Shown here one piece after another: positions 17,426-28,089 of a stretch of DNA of 64,000 bases. The DNA lies in contig CANPFR010000004.1 of assembly GCA_947573445.1 (NCBI GenBank), positions 1-64,000 of the forward strand, in the 5' to 3' direction. This stretch comes from an uncultured Clostridia bacterium (lineage in GTDB: Bacteria; Bacillota; Clostridia; TANB77; CAG-508). Numbering within the stretch: position 1 is the stretch's first letter; every line of letters starts with the position of its first letter. Under the pieces are notes generated by a model. It was not told the origin of the DNA and made no database searches. It saw nothing but the letters and a program-made list of their open reading frames with translations. Made by a program: the position numbers and the translations under genes.

Positions 17426-18159
17426 TAATCATGTTAATATTTCTAGGATTAAGTGCTGTATTTGTAATTGGTACAATTATTTACTTAAATCATAAGAAAA
17501 ATACTACGAATAATAGTATTAAACAAACAAATCAGCAAGTATTGAACAAAGAAGATATTGAAGAAACCAAAAAAGAATTATCGCATATTTTAAAAGTAAA
17601 AATTAAGGACAATATGATTTGCTTAGGCAATCGCTATTCTTATGTCATTAGACTTGGTAATATTGATTATAATATGCTATCCAATCAAGAGCAAGATGCC
17701 ATTGAAAATATATTGATACAGACTGCTCTAGCAATTGATTATCCAGTACAGTTTTTTAGCACAACGGAATATATTGATACCAGTAAAGTAATTTCTCTTA
17801 TGAAACAAAATAAAATGAATAATTTGAAAGTACAAGAATATAAAGAATTTCTAATGAATTATTTGCAAAATTTGATGGAAAACCGATCTATTTCTGTTGT
17901 AAAAAATTATGCAATCATAAGTTATGACGGTCTATATGAAAATGCGGTAGAAGAATTAACACGAAAAACAAATGCTTTTAAGGGAAATCTATTAAGAGCA
18001 AAAATTGTGTGTGAAATATTAGATGAAGATGAATTGTACAATTTAGTTTATCGAGAATTAAATAAGAATTCTGCTTTAAATATCAGCACTTTAAAGGAAG
18101 GAGGAAAAAAACTATATGTGGGGAAAAAACAAAAAAAGAAAACCAATCAACATATTTAA
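17422..18159 (+). CDS. Membrane-anchored transfer protein, VirB4/TraC N-domain-like
   Basis: 245 residues: one N-terminal membrane helix, a Lys/Asn/Gln-rich linker, then a soluble domain (residues about 60-230) with VIRLGNIDYNMLSNQEQD and YPVQFFSTTEYID. This resembles the N-terminal domain of VirB4/TraC ATPases as a separate protein. The start ATG at 17422 overlaps the previous stop, and its own 3' end overlaps the VirB4 start by 44 bases. It probably belongs to the channel complex; assignment by position and weak similarity. Confidence 0.6.
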   Translation: MIIMLIFLGLSAVFVIGTIIYLNHKKNTTNNSIKQTNQQVLNKEDIEETKKELSHILKVKIKDNMICLGNRYSYVIRLGNIDYNMLSNQEQDAIENILIQTALAIDYPVQFFSTTEYIDTSKVISLMKQNKMNNLKVQEYKEFLMNYLQNLMENRSISVVKNYAIISYDGLYENAVEELTRKTNAFKGNLLRAKIVCEILDEDELYNLVYRELNKNSALNISTLKEGGKKLYVGKKQKKKTNQHI

Positions 18160-19938
18160 AAATGTACCAAATATTATGGATTTACTTTTGCCAGATGTCC
18201 TATTAGAAAAGAAAGATTATTTGTGTTTAGGATATAACAAATTTTCAAGGACTTTTGTGATGACTGTATATCCTGAACAAACCTGGATTAGTTGGCTAGA
18301 CGATCTTTTCTATATTGGAAACATTAATATTTCTGTAAAAGTAGAACCTTCTAGCAATGGAAATGTTATCAATCAATTAACCAAAAAACTCGTTCAAAGT
18401 CAATCTGAATATACCACTTATTCGAGACAACGGAAATATACTACATTTGCCAGAGTTAGAAAAACAGATAGCTGATTTAGAAGATTTACGAATGCTGATT
18501 CAAACAAATCAAGACAAGTTATTTTTTGCAACTGTTTTTATTACGTTAAATGCTGAAAATTTGCAAGAATTAAATGAGAAAACAAAAATATTAGAAAGTG
18601 AATTGAACAAAAAGACTGCAATGATAAGAACGCTAACATTTAGACAATTAGAGGGCTTAAAAACAATGTTACCAGTAGGAGAATTACCAATTGAGGGTTA
18701 TGAGAGAAATATGGTAGCAGGTGGAATTGCGACACTTATTCCAATTTCTAACCCTAATCTATCGCATGATAGTGGTATTTTTATAGGTAGAAATATGTAC
18801 ACAAATGCACCAGTTTATGTGAATACATTTATTGGTCCTCCTGCTCTTCCGAATCCACACGTTTTTATTTGCGGTACATCTGGAGGCGGCAAAAGTGTGG
18901 CACTTAAAACATTAACAGCAAGAAACATCGCGACTACTGGTTGTGGTGCTTTTTTTATTGATGTTGAACGGAGAATACACAAATTTAACAAATATGCTTG
19001 GCGGACAAGTTATGAAAATTGAACAAGGAAAGTCTAGCCGGAATTAACCCATTTGAATTAGAACCAGATATAAAAGGCGACAGACAGTTTTTAAACATCT
19101 TAGACAAAGTCGCAGAAATAAGAGCTTTACTTGCTACAATATGCAGAAATTATATGGGAAGAACCTTAAACGGAACAGAGATTACAGAAATTGAAATAAT
19201 TGTTAATCAGTTATATGCAGAAAGACGGTATTACTGACGATATCAATTCACTTTTTGAGAAAAAAGGTGGAAAACTAGACAACGGTCAATACGTTGTTGG
19301 GAAAGTACCTAAGAAAATGCCTACCTTAACGGACTTCCAAAAAAAATTAGAAGAACGAGGAAATTGTGATGAACTTGCAAAATTACTAATTCCATTTTTG
19401 AGGGGAAATTCGTTAGGAATCTTTGATTGTGAAAGTACGATTACATCAGATGCCGAAATTCTAAATTTTGATATGTCAGAAATAAAAGACGAATTTACAA
19501 AATTGTATGCAAGTTTTGTGATTTTAACGTGGGTTTGGCAAAAATTTGTACTTAAAAATAAGGAAAAGAAAAAGATAATTGTTTGTGATGAGGCTTGGCT
19601 ATTCTTAAAATATCAAGAATCAGCAGAATTTCTAGTAAATGTTGCAAGACGTGGCAGAAAGTATAATGTTCCACTTTTTATTGGCAGTCAATTTATTGAT
19701 GAGTTTTTATCGTGTGAAGAACGGTAAAACAATTATTAATATTTGCTCTACAAGGTATTTATTTAAGCAAAGTCCTGGCAGTGTTGATAGTGTCACAGAT
19801 TTTTTTAATTTGTCAGAAGGAACGAAGAACTTTTTAACAACTTCAAATCCTGGCGAATGCGTAATTAGTTTAAATAACAGTGTAACAGCAATCAAATTTG
19901 TTATTACAGACTATGAAAAGAATTTTGTATTTACTTAA
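18116..19938 (+). CDS. VirB4-like conjugation ATPase with five CGGN sites
   Basis: Motor ATPase of the type IV secretion system. The P-loop CGTSGGGKS is followed by FFIDVEGEYTN, KLASFVILTWVW, CDEAWLF (Walker B) and VARRGRKYN. Standard reading breaks it into five overlapping pieces. Taking CGGN as one glycine at 18431, 18969, 19039, 19226 and 19722 joins them into one 605-residue frame from the ATG at 18116 (AAGGAGG upstream) to TAA at 19938. Two of the sites fall at residues that are Gly in the family (VEGEY, SSGINPF). All essential ATPase motifs sit between breaks, and the protein is full length when joined. Pseudogenisation is unlikely since neighbouring transfer genes are affected in the same way. 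Confidence 0.88.
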
Positions 19939-19958
19939 AAATTAAGGAGGAAAAAATT

Positions 19959-21485
19959 TTGAAGAAATTAACGAAATGTCTCCTATTTCTTGTCGTTCTT
20001 CTCTTTTTATTAACACCACTCTGTTTTGGGAACGATATAGATTTTAAGGAGCAAATTAAAAATGAAGATGGATCATTATTTGAAAAGATAATTGCCGAAT
20101 GTATTGGTGGGATTGCACAAACGGTCTTTGACTTTGCAACTGGAAAAGAATTAAATGTTGGATTTAAAGATTATGATACTTTAATTTTTAATAATGAAAC
20201 AGATAACCTCTCCCCTTTTACTTCTGAATTATGGAATAAAACAATGAATTGGTACAAAGTTTTTGCCATTATTTCTGGCAGTTTGATTTTTATTGCAGTT
20301 ATTATCTTAGCTTATAAAATTATTATTGTAGGAATGAATGCAACTAGAAAGAGTGAAGCAAAAGACAGTTTAATGAGATTATGCTTTCGGTGGAGCCTTT
20401 ATTGCACTTGCCCCATTTTTTATAAGGTTGCTATTGTTTATGAATAATAGTTTAGTTCATGTTTTAGTGACGGCTGCAAACAATGGCAATTTAGATGCAC
20501 AACTTGGAAACAGTATGCTAACCAGTATCAAGACTGGAAATGCGATTACAACAGCATTAGTAATTGCAATGTTTATTTATCTTTTTGTAAAGTTAAATAT
20601 TAAATTTATTGTAAGACAATTTACGATTATTATTTTTACGATATTTACACCAATCGCTTGTCGGACTTTGGATTATCAATAAAAATGTAACTGCTGCAAC
20701 GATTTGGGCTGGTCAAATTATGATGAATATATTTATGCAATTTATATATTGTTTCTTATTCCTTATTTATTTGGCTTTTCTGCCTTCTCGGAGGTGGCTG
20801 GGCGGTTTCACTGATTTGGGCTATGATGATTTTACCACTATCAGACGCACTTATGAATTGTTTGCAAAATTTAACAAGCCGAATTGCTGGCGTAGATAAT
20901 GAACAAATGACAAATCGTGCTATGGGTATGGGAACAATGTTAGGATTTGGAATTGGAACAATGAAAGAGCAATTTGGTACTTCATCTAGCAATATCAAAA
21001 TAGGAAATTCTGATAATAACCAAGATGGCGGAGTTAAAAACTTTATGAGCAGAGCAAAAGAAATTATATCTCCTAATATCAATTTAACGGCTGAAAACGA
21101 TTACAACGGAAATGTAAATCCAATTCGAGATGTTATTCCAAAAGAAAGCAAAGAAATTAAGGAAACGAAAACAAATACAATGTCCGTTCCTACTCCAAGT
21201 GATAACAATAAATCGTATATGGCAAATGAAAATCAAGTTACTCCAAAATCTACTATTAGTAAAGTTGCACATACTGGAATTCAAGCAACAAAAGCATATT
21301 TAGAGATTGGAGCCAAAATGGCTGAAGGTGATTTTAATAAATCATCCTATAAACCTAGTCCAAACAACAGAAAAAGTAATTTTCAAAATACAGCCTATAC
21401 ACAATATGCTGATAAAATGACAACCAATAACAATTTCAAGAGCAATTTCAAGAAATTAGGTGATGAAAATGAACCTAAAGAATAA
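19959..21485 (+). CDS. TrbL/VirB6-like polytopic conjugation protein with three CGGN sites
   Basis: TTG start after AAGGAGG. A signal-type N-terminus (LLFLVVLLFLLTPLCFG) and several long membrane segments are followed by a polar Asn/Ser/Lys-rich C-terminal tail of about 200 residues. This is the plan of TrbL/VirB6 and of the integral channel proteins of Gram-positive elements. CGGT at 20388, CGGA at 20662 and CGGA at 20789 restore RLCFGGAFIALAPF, PIACGLWIIN and LPSGGGWAVSLIW. Each repairs a membrane helix that standard reading cuts. The total is 507 residues. It lies between VirB4 and the cell-wall hydrolase, the normal order. Confidence 0.83.
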
Positions 21486-22668
21486 AGCAATGAAAAAAAT
21501 CGCTTTTAAAGTAATAAAGCCTTTTCTCCCTTTTATTATTATCATTGTAGGATTGTTTTTTGCGATTTGTACAATTATTGATGCAATTTTTATTCAAGAA
21601 GTACAAACGGATAGCTCGATGCTCCCAGTAGCAGAAGCACAGTTAAAAGAAAAATGTATTCAAAAAGCAGAAACCTTAAACACCTGTCATAACTATCGAG
21701 ATGGTGAATTGACAAATTACTTGCTTGATTTAGATAGTAGAGAAATAGACAAAGAAGTTCAATGGTCGCATTTATATGCTATCATGGCATTTCACAACAT
21801 GGCTAACAATACAAAAATAGACGAAAAGTTATTAAATGAAGTGGCAGAAAGTTTTGAAAGTACGTTTATCTATGAGCAATCAACTGTACAGATTGAAACA
21901 ACTACAATAGATGAAAATGGAAATAGCACAACGACTACAACACAAGAAACAGCCTATCTTTTAGTAGAAAGCGATTCCATTATTGGTCATTACAAGTACA
22001 ATTACGAGGAAAAAACGATTGAAAATGGGAATAAAAAGACAACTGGCAAAGTATTTGTTGGCGAAGAATTACAAGGTCAAAAATATGAAAGATTGCGAGA
22101 ATACTTAATTGAGAAATTACACGTTAGAAAAAGTGATATTGAAACGAATATAGAAATTGTAATTCAAGCAGCAAATGGCTATTATGAAGGAAAAGAAAAT
22201 ACAAATTGGCTAACTGGCAACTCGTCATCAAGCACAATTATAATTGGTGGAGCTGGACTTGTTTCAACAGATATGTTTACTTGGCCGATACCAGGTTATA
22301 CAAAAGTAACATCGCCTTTCGGAATGCGAACACATCCTATAACTGGGGCTTACAAACTTCATTCTGGTACAGATATACGGTGCACCAATGCGGAGCAAAT
22401 TTTGTGGCAATGGCAGACGGAACAGTTATAAAAGCAGCCTACAATTCAGCTTATGGAAATATGGTAATGATAGACCATCGGCGATGGAATTGTTACATTA
22501 TATGCACATGGCTCTGAAATATTAGTCAAAACGAATCAAACCGTAAAACAAGGACAAGTCGTTTTAAAAGTTGGCTCTACTGGCTATTCAACAGGTCCAC
22601 ACGCACATTTTGAAGTAAGAATAAATGGAAACTTTACAGATCCAATGGATTATTTTCAAGGAGGTTAA
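21463..22668 (+). CDS. Conjugation cell-wall hydrolase, M23 peptidase, with three CGGN sites
   Basis: N-terminal membrane anchor, a helical region (about residues 60-240) and a C-terminal M23/LytM endopeptidase domain that would open peptidoglycan for the transfer channel. HPITGAYKLHSGTDI carries the first metal ligands. CGGT (22378), CGGA (22391) and CGGC (22479) read as glycine give DIGAPMGANFVAMADG and MIDHGDGIVTLYAHG, exactly the conserved DIxAPxGT and DHGxGxxTLYAH motifs. TGPHAHFEVR follows. Standard reading destroys the active site after HSGTDI. Length 400 residues. The start overlaps the previous gene. This is the clearest single test case for glycine at CGGN. Confidence 0.9.
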
Positions 22669-22671
22669 AAA

Positions 22672-23046
22672 ATGGTACTAATATTCACAGATAATGAACA
22701 GTTAGATAGAGATTTAAACAAAAAAATTCCAAATAGTAGAATTGTTTATTATCCAGATTATATTTTGGAAGAACCAGAAGCAACAACATTAATTGCAACG
22801 ATTCAACCGAACAAATATAATTTTAAAGATTTTATGTTTAAAGTAAGAAATAGAAATATACAAGTTATACTCATTTTAGAAAATGAAAAAGCAAAAGAAT
22901 TGAATGATGCTTTAACGCTAGGTATTTATGATATTATATTCGATCCTTTTGATTTGAGCGAGGTTTCTGAAAAAATCATAAACCCTACTCCATTTTCTAA
23001 GATTTCAAAATATATTGAAAATATTTTAGAACTGCAAAATAAGTAG
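22672..23046 (+). CDS. Receiver/Rossmann-like small protein
   Basis: 124 residues. Alternating strands and helices (VLIFTDNEQL, ATTLIATIQ, IQVILILENEKA, YDIIFDPFD) resemble a response-regulator or CpaE-type receiver fold, without a clear phospho-acceptor set. AGGAGG precedes the ATG, four bases after the hydrolase stop. Role in the transfer operon unknown. Confidence 0.55.
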   Translation: MVLIFTDNEQLDRDLNKKIPNSRIVYYPDYILEEPEATTLIATIQPNKYNFKDFMFKVRNRNIQVILILENEKAKELNDALTLGIYDIIFDPFDLSEVSEKIINPTPFSKISKYIENILELQNK

Positions 23047-23087
23047 TTCTATTTTATTTTAAATTTTTAAGGAAGGAGGTTTGAATC

Positions 23088-23675
23088 TTGAATAAACGCA
23101 TAAAAAGAGTAATCATACTATCAATTGTTGCAATTATTATTGTTATAGCCATCATAGCAAGTTACTTTATTGTCAAAAATCGAAAAAATCAGGAAAATAT
23201 ACAAAATGTATTAGAAACTTATACAGAAGATACTGTATCAGACAGACTAAATAATGATGAAGTGACTTCGGCAAATGATTTAATGCTAAAAATTGATGGC
23301 GAAACGGTGCTAGGTGTTATTAAAATCAACAAAATCGATTATGAAGGCTTGATTTATGAGGGTACTTCTCTTGATACACTTGATAAAGGTGTGGGACATT
23401 TTGAGCATTCTCCATATCTAAATGGAAATGTTTGTTTAGCAGGTCATAATTATAAAAATTGTTGGGCTAAACTTCACACTTTGGAAAGTGGTGATTTAAT
23501 TACTTATACAAGTTTTTTGGGTAGCAAGCAATATAAAGTAAATCAAGTGATAAAAATTGCCGAAACAGATTGGTCTTTATTGGAAAATACCGATGAAAAT
23601 ATTTTAACACTTATAACTTGTGTAAAAGGAAAACCGTCTCAAAGGCTTTGCGTTCAAGCAGTTGAGGTACATTAA
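23088..23675 (+). CDS. Sortase (class D/C-like transpeptidase)
   Basis: Membrane-anchored cysteine transpeptidase, 195 residues; TTG start with AGGAGG. One N-terminal helix, then the sortase barrel: GHFEHSPYLNGNVCLAGHN contains the catalytic His, LTLITCVKG the catalytic Cys (TLxTC), and RLCVQAVEV the catalytic Arg. It should join an LPXTG-type surface protein to peptidoglycan or to a fibre; the likely substrate, the Cna-B protein ending in LPKTGK, is two genes downstream. Confidence 0.9.
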   Translation: MNKRIKRVIILSIVAIIIVIAIIASYFIVKNRKNQENIQNVLETYTEDTVSDRLNNDEVTSANDLMLKIDGETVLGVIKINKIDYEGLIYEGTSLDTLDKGVGHFEHSPYLNGNVCLAGHNYKNCWAKLHTLESGDLITYTSFLGSKQYKVNQVIKIAETDWSLLENTDENILTLITCVKGKPSQRLCVQAVEVH

Positions 23676-23692
23676 AAAATTTTTTTTGAGCG

Positions 23693-23722
23693 TTGCCTTT
23701 TAGGTTCAAAAGATGTTATACT
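23693..23722 (+). promoter_or_regulatory. Promoter upstream of the proline-rich protein
   Basis: TTGCCT (23693-23698) and TATACT (23717-23722), 18 bases apart, precede the ribosome site AAAGGGTG and the ATG at 23758. Confidence 0.5.
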
Positions 23723-23757
23723 ATAAAACAATAAATAAAAAGAAAGGGTGATGTCTT

Positions 23758-24507
23758 ATGAATAAGAAAAAAATAATGTTAGGAGTAGTTGTATTTTTAG
23801 TAGTAATAGGTTGCTTGGGAATAAAACTTTTAAATAGTACACAAGTTGCTACTGAAGAAAGTAACACAAATGAAATACCAGAAAATACAATTATTGAAGA
23901 AATGGCAATGGAAAATGCAGTAGATACTACTCAAATGGAAAGTATCGTAGATACCACCCAGCCAGTAGAAAACACAGATGAACCACAACCGACAAACTTA
24001 GCAGAAACCACAAAAAAAGAAACTACGAAAACAGTTTCTAAAACAAAAGCTGAAGTTCAAGAACAACCGAAAGCACCAGTGCAACCAGAACCACAAGTAC
24101 AACCTGAAACAACATTAGTTGCACAAGAAGTACAACCAGAGATAAAAGCAACAACAGAGTTGCAAATTAACAAAAAAACAGAAGAAACACCTAGCCCCCC
24201 TATTCCGGTTGCTAGTAATCCAGTAGAAGAAACAAAAGATACTGTTCAAGGAGATACATATGTATATAATGCAGAAATGACACAAAGGATAGTAGATATA
24301 ATTAATAATAATCCTAGTGAATTTATGAAAACTTATGGCTTTACAGTAAGTATTGATAGTTCTATTCCAAGTCTTACTAACCAATTTACATTTTTCGAGA
24401 ATAGAGTTATTGAAAAAATACAAAGTAAGTTTGGCACAATTAGAGTTTACGCACAGGATCATTATTTAAACGGAGAATATCTATTTACTGAATGTTATAT
24501 TATTTAA
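23758..24507 (+). CDS. Membrane-anchored Pro/Glu/Thr-rich protein with C-terminal domain
   Basis: 249 residues. A single N-terminal helix is followed by an acidic, low-complexity stalk (QVQPETTLVAQEVQPEIKAT-like Pro/Gln/Thr repeats, about residues 60-160). A folded C-terminal domain (about 165-249; MTQRIVDIINNNPSEFMK) has no family I recognise. A stalk of this kind holds a domain away from the membrane. It sits between the sortase and its likely substrate. Confidence 0.6.
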   Translation: MNKKKIMLGVVVFLVVIGCLGIKLLNSTQVATEESNTNEIPENTIIEEMAMENAVDTTQMESIVDTTQPVENTDEPQPTNLAETTKKETTKTVSKTKAEVQEQPKAPVQPEPQVQPETTLVAQEVQPEIKATTELQINKKTEETPSPPIPVASNPVEETKDTVQGDTYVYNAEMTQRIVDIINNNPSEFMKTYGFTVSIDSSIPSLTNQFTFFENRVIEKIQSKFGTIRVYAQDHYLNGEYLFTECYII

Positions 24508-24565
24508 ACATTATAGTACTTCCCTTAAAAGCCCTTCTTATATCAAAAAAAGGAGGGACTTTTAT

Positions 24566-27500
24566 ATGAATAAAAAAGTTAGAAAAATAGGAGCAATCCT
24601 ATTTTTATTTATGATTTTATTTTCAAATTGTTTTAATGTTATATATGCTTCAACACAAATCACAGAGGCATATATTCAAAAAGTTGGAGATGCTCCCCAG
24701 CATTTACAACATTATAATGCTTCAAAGAAAGCATACACTTATGTTATTTGTTCGATTGTAGGACATAATCAGAATGGAGTATTTTACCCAGCATATTGCC
24801 TAAATCATGACCTAGATGGTGCAGAAAAAGGTGCTTACAGTGTTGATATTGACGCTGCTTACAATAATCCGGCTGTGTGGAGAGTGATCAAAAATGGTTA
24901 TCCCTACAATAATATGGGACTAAGCGATTGGGATGCTTTTGCTGTTACAAAAATGGCAGTTTATTGTGTATTAGGACAATCCAATTTAGGAGATTTTAGA
25001 GCAGCTCCAGGCGATGGCACAGCAGAAGCAATGATGGCTCAATTAAATAACTTAGTAAATATTGGATTTAATGGTGGCGAATCACAAGCGGTTGGGACTA
25101 TATCTATTAATAAAAATGGCGAATTAACAGAAGAAGGAGATTATTATTCTCAAAGTTATAGTGTTTCTTCTAATGTTGAAATGGATCAATATGTAGTTAC
25201 AGGTATTGCAAATTTTCCAGAAGGAACTCGTGTAACTAATGGAAATGGAGCCGATCAAACTACTTTTGGAAGTGGTGAGACATTTAAAATTATGATACCA
25301 TCAAGCGGTATGACACAAGATATAAATGGAATAATTGGTGTTCAAGGAAGATGTAAAACATATCCTATATTGTATGGACGAAGTCGTGTTCCTGGTAAGC
25401 AGGATTATATGGTAACAATGGATCCGTATGGTGATGATTCAAGCAACGTTCCACTTGATATAAAAACAAATACAGGAAGAATTGAAATCATAAAAAATGA
25501 TACAGAAACAAACTTGCCTATTGAAGGTGTTACCTTCCAGCTTATGAAACAAGATGGAACAATTGTGGCCACAGCCACGACAAATGCACAAGGACAAGCA
25601 ATTTTTTCTGAATTATATCAGAATGATTATATTTTAAAAGAAATTGCAACAAATGAGAATTACATTTTGAACGAGCAAACTTGGAATGTAAATGTAAAAT
25701 ACAACAAGACCACTTCCCTTACTATTACAAATGAGCATAAGAGAGGAAATCTAGTTGTTTATAAGGTTGATAAGGACAATAACAAAGTTGTCTTAGGAGA
25801 TGTTGAATTTGATTTATATTCTGAAGAATTTGACAGAGTAATTGGAACTTATCACACAAACGTAAATGGCGAAATTCGAGTAGAAAATTTAAGAACTGGA
25901 AATTACAAATTGATTGAAAAAACTACAAATCAATGGTATGACTTAACCTCTGACACGAATGTAGTAGTAAAATGGAACGAAGATAATCCTACAATGGTTG
26001 AAAATGAACTTAAAAAAGGTCAAATCAAAGTTATTAAAGTAGATTTGGATAAAACGGAAGTAAAATTGGAAGGTGTTGAATTTGAAGTGCTTGACGAAAA
26101 TGACAAAGTATTAGAAACAATTACAACAGATGCCAACGGCGAAGCCTTAACAAACAGATACCCTATTCGTGATTTTGAGAAATTAAAACTTCGTGAAACA
26201 AAAACACTTGAAAATTATGTTTTAAATGACGAGGAAAAAACAATCGTTTTAAAGGAAAATCAAATTGAGAATATCACTTTTGAAAACGAGAAGAAAAAAG
26301 GACAAATCAAAGTTATGAAAGTTGACTTAGATAATAATGAGGTAAAAATACCAGATGTTGAATTTAATGTTTACGATGAAGCAGGAAATATTGTTGACAC
26401 TTTAGTTACAGACGAAAATGGTGAGGCTACAAGTATAAGACTTCCAATCGATCAAGAATACAAAGTACAAGAAACTAAAACTGGCGAATGGTATGTTTTA
26501 AACGAAGAACCACAAACAGCTATTTTAGAGCAAGACCAAATCACTGAATTAACATTTGAAAACGAAAAGAAAAAAGGACAAGTTCGAATTATTAAAGTTG
26601 ATTTAGACGACAACGAGGTTTTACTTGAAGGAGTTACTTTTGATATTTTAGACGAAGATAAAAAAGTTGTTGATACTATTGTAACAGACAAAAGCGGTGA
26701 AGCTACAACAAAAAGATTACCTATCGATCAAAAATATACTGTCGTTGAAAAAGAAACTAGAAAAGAGTATGTCTTAACAGAAGAAACGCAGACTGTAGAA
26801 TTAAAGCAAGATGAGATTACTTCTATTACTTTTGAGAATGAAAAAATTAAGGGTTATGTAGAAATCACAAAAGTTGATAGCGAAACAAAGGAAACTTTAG
26901 AAGGTGCAGAATTTGGTATTTATAATGAAAATGACGAGTTAATTGGAACATTAAAAACAGACGAAACAGGAAAAGCAAAAAGTGAATTAATCCCTTATGG
27001 CAAATATTACTTAAAGGAATTAGACACAGGTTCTGTTTATTATTTGTTAAATGAAAATACTTATGAATTTGAAATTGTAAATAACCACGAAACGATACCA
27101 GTAACAATAGAAAATGACGGTGTTGACATCGAAGTAACCGTTGAAAAAGAAGGTACAACAGAAATTAAGCCAGGCGAAAAAGTCGATTACGTTTTCTCAA
27201 ATGTGGGAAATGCGTCAAATGTTTATTTGGAGAATTTCAAATGGTTTGATTATATTCCAACCGATTATATCAGATTGGAAAAAATGACAACAGGTACTTG
27301 GAATCAAGATTTAGCTTATAAAGTATATTATAAAACAAATATGTCAGAAGACTATATCTTATTTAAAGATGACTTAGTTACTAGCGAAAATTATGATTTA
27401 GATTTTACAACCGTTGAACTTGCAGATAATGAATATATTACTGAAACAATGTTTGATTTTGGAAAGGTTGATGTAGGCTTTAAAGAAGATACAAAACCAA

Positions 27501-27691
27501 CAATGCAATGTGGCTCACTAGACACATTAAAAGATGGCGACACTTTCACAAATCATACAAAAACGATTGGTACTTATTATGGAATAACTGCTGAAGCAAA
27601 TAGTAAATGGACTACGATTACACATATTCCACAAGAAATACCAACCAATACCCCACAGGCAACGCCTGTATTACCTAAAACAGGTAAATAA
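24566..27691 (+). CDS. Thioester/Cna-B repeat surface adhesin ending in LPKTGK
   Basis: 1041 residues. A signal peptide (about 1-29) precedes a thioester-type N-terminal domain, where FYPAYCLNHD near residue 75 carries the likely thioester cysteine. Then come about six Cna-B/SpaA repeats of roughly 85 residues (KKGQIKVIKVDLD ... VEFEV ... FENEKKK), with Lys, Glu and Asn placed for intramolecular isopeptide bonds. A longer DUF11-like end domain follows, and a Pro/Thr linker closes with LPKTGK and stop. The sorting motif lacks the hydrophobic segment and basic tail sortase substrates normally have. It is probably an adhesin that binds host or donor-recipient surfaces covalently. It has no CGGN site. 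Confidence 0.87.
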   Translation: MNKKVRKIGAILFLFMILFSNCFNVIYASTQITEAYIQKVGDAPQHLQHYNASKKAYTYVICSIVGHNQNGVFYPAYCLNHDLDGAEKGAYSVDIDAAYNNPAVWRVIKNGYPYNNMGLSDWDAFAVTKMAVYCVLGQSNLGDFRAAPGDGTAEAMMAQLNNLVNIGFNGGESQAVGTISINKNGELTEEGDYYSQSYSVSSNVEMDQYVVTGIANFPEGTRVTNGNGADQTTFGSGETFKIMIPSSGMTQDINGIIGVQGRCKTYPILYGRSRVPGKQDYMVTMDPYGDDSSNVPLDIKTNTGRIEIIKNDTETNLPIEGVTFQLMKQDGTIVATATTNAQGQAIFSELYQNDYILKEIATNENYILNEQTWNVNVKYNKTTSLTITNEHKRGNLVVYKVDKDNNKVVLGDVEFDLYSEEFDRVIGTYHTNVNGEIRVENLRTGNYKLIEKTTNQWYDLTSDTNVVVKWNEDNPTMVENELKKGQIKVIKVDLDKTEVKLEGVEFEVLDENDKVLETITTDANGEALTNRYPIRDFEKLKLRETKTLENYVLNDEEKTIVLKENQIENITFENEKKKGQIKVMKVDLDNNEVKIPDVEFNVYDEAGNIVDTLVTDENGEATSIRLPIDQEYKVQETKTGEWYVLNEEPQTAILEQDQITELTFENEKKKGQVRIIKVDLDDNEVLLEGVTFDILDEDKKVVDTIVTDKSGEATTKRLPIDQKYTVVEKETRKEYVLTEETQTVELKQDEITSITFENEKIKGYVEITKVDSETKETLEGAEFGIYNENDELIGTLKTDETGKAKSELIPYGKYYLKELDTGSVYYLLNENTYEFEIVNNHETIPVTIENDGVDIEVTVEKEGTTEIKPGEKVDYVFSNVGNASNVYLENFKWFDYIPTDYIRLEKMTTGTWNQDLAYKVYYKTNMSEDYILFKDDLVTSENYDLDFTTVELADNEYITETMFDFGKVDVGFKEDTKPTMQCGSLDTLKDGDTFTNHTKTIGTYYGITAEANSKWTTITHIPQEIPTNTPQATPVLPKTGK

Positions 27692-27756
27692 TGAAAGGAT
27701 AGTTAATCCTTGTAAATTTGCCCTTCAAAAATTTAATTTATAAGGAGGATTTTATT

Positions 27757-28032
27757 ATGGAAATTACAGAAGTTAGGATTTTTAAAGCAAAACAGAGAGG
27801 AGCCGTAAAGGCTTATGCAAACATCGTTTTAGACGGTTGTTTTATTATTAGAGGGATTACCCTATTGGAGACAGAAAAAGGCAGATTTATTTCAATGCCA
27901 TCAAGAAAGTTAAGGAATGAAGAAAAATCATATCGAGATGTCTGTCATCCATTAAATTCTGATACAAGAACAGAATTAACCAAAACAATTTTTGATGCTT
28001 ATGATGAATTCGTAAAATCAGAAGAAAAATAG
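27757..28032 (+). CDS. spoVG: SpoVG-family protein
   Basis: 91 residues, starting MEITEVRIF and with AYANIVLDGCFIIRGI, RFISMPSRK and DVCHPLNSDTR, all family signatures. SpoVG proteins bind nucleic acid and modulate septation and gene expression. AAGGAGG precedes the ATG at 27757. A copy on a mobile element is likely to be an accessory regulator rather than the chromosomal spoVG. Confidence 0.9.
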   Translation: MEITEVRIFKAKQRGAVKAYANIVLDGCFIIRGITLLETEKGRFISMPSRKLRNEEKSYRDVCHPLNSDTRTELTKTIFDAYDEFVKSEEK

Positions 28033-28089
28033 GAAATTTTTTCTTTTTCATGTTGCCCTTCAAAAATATTCTAAAGAAAGGATTTTATT

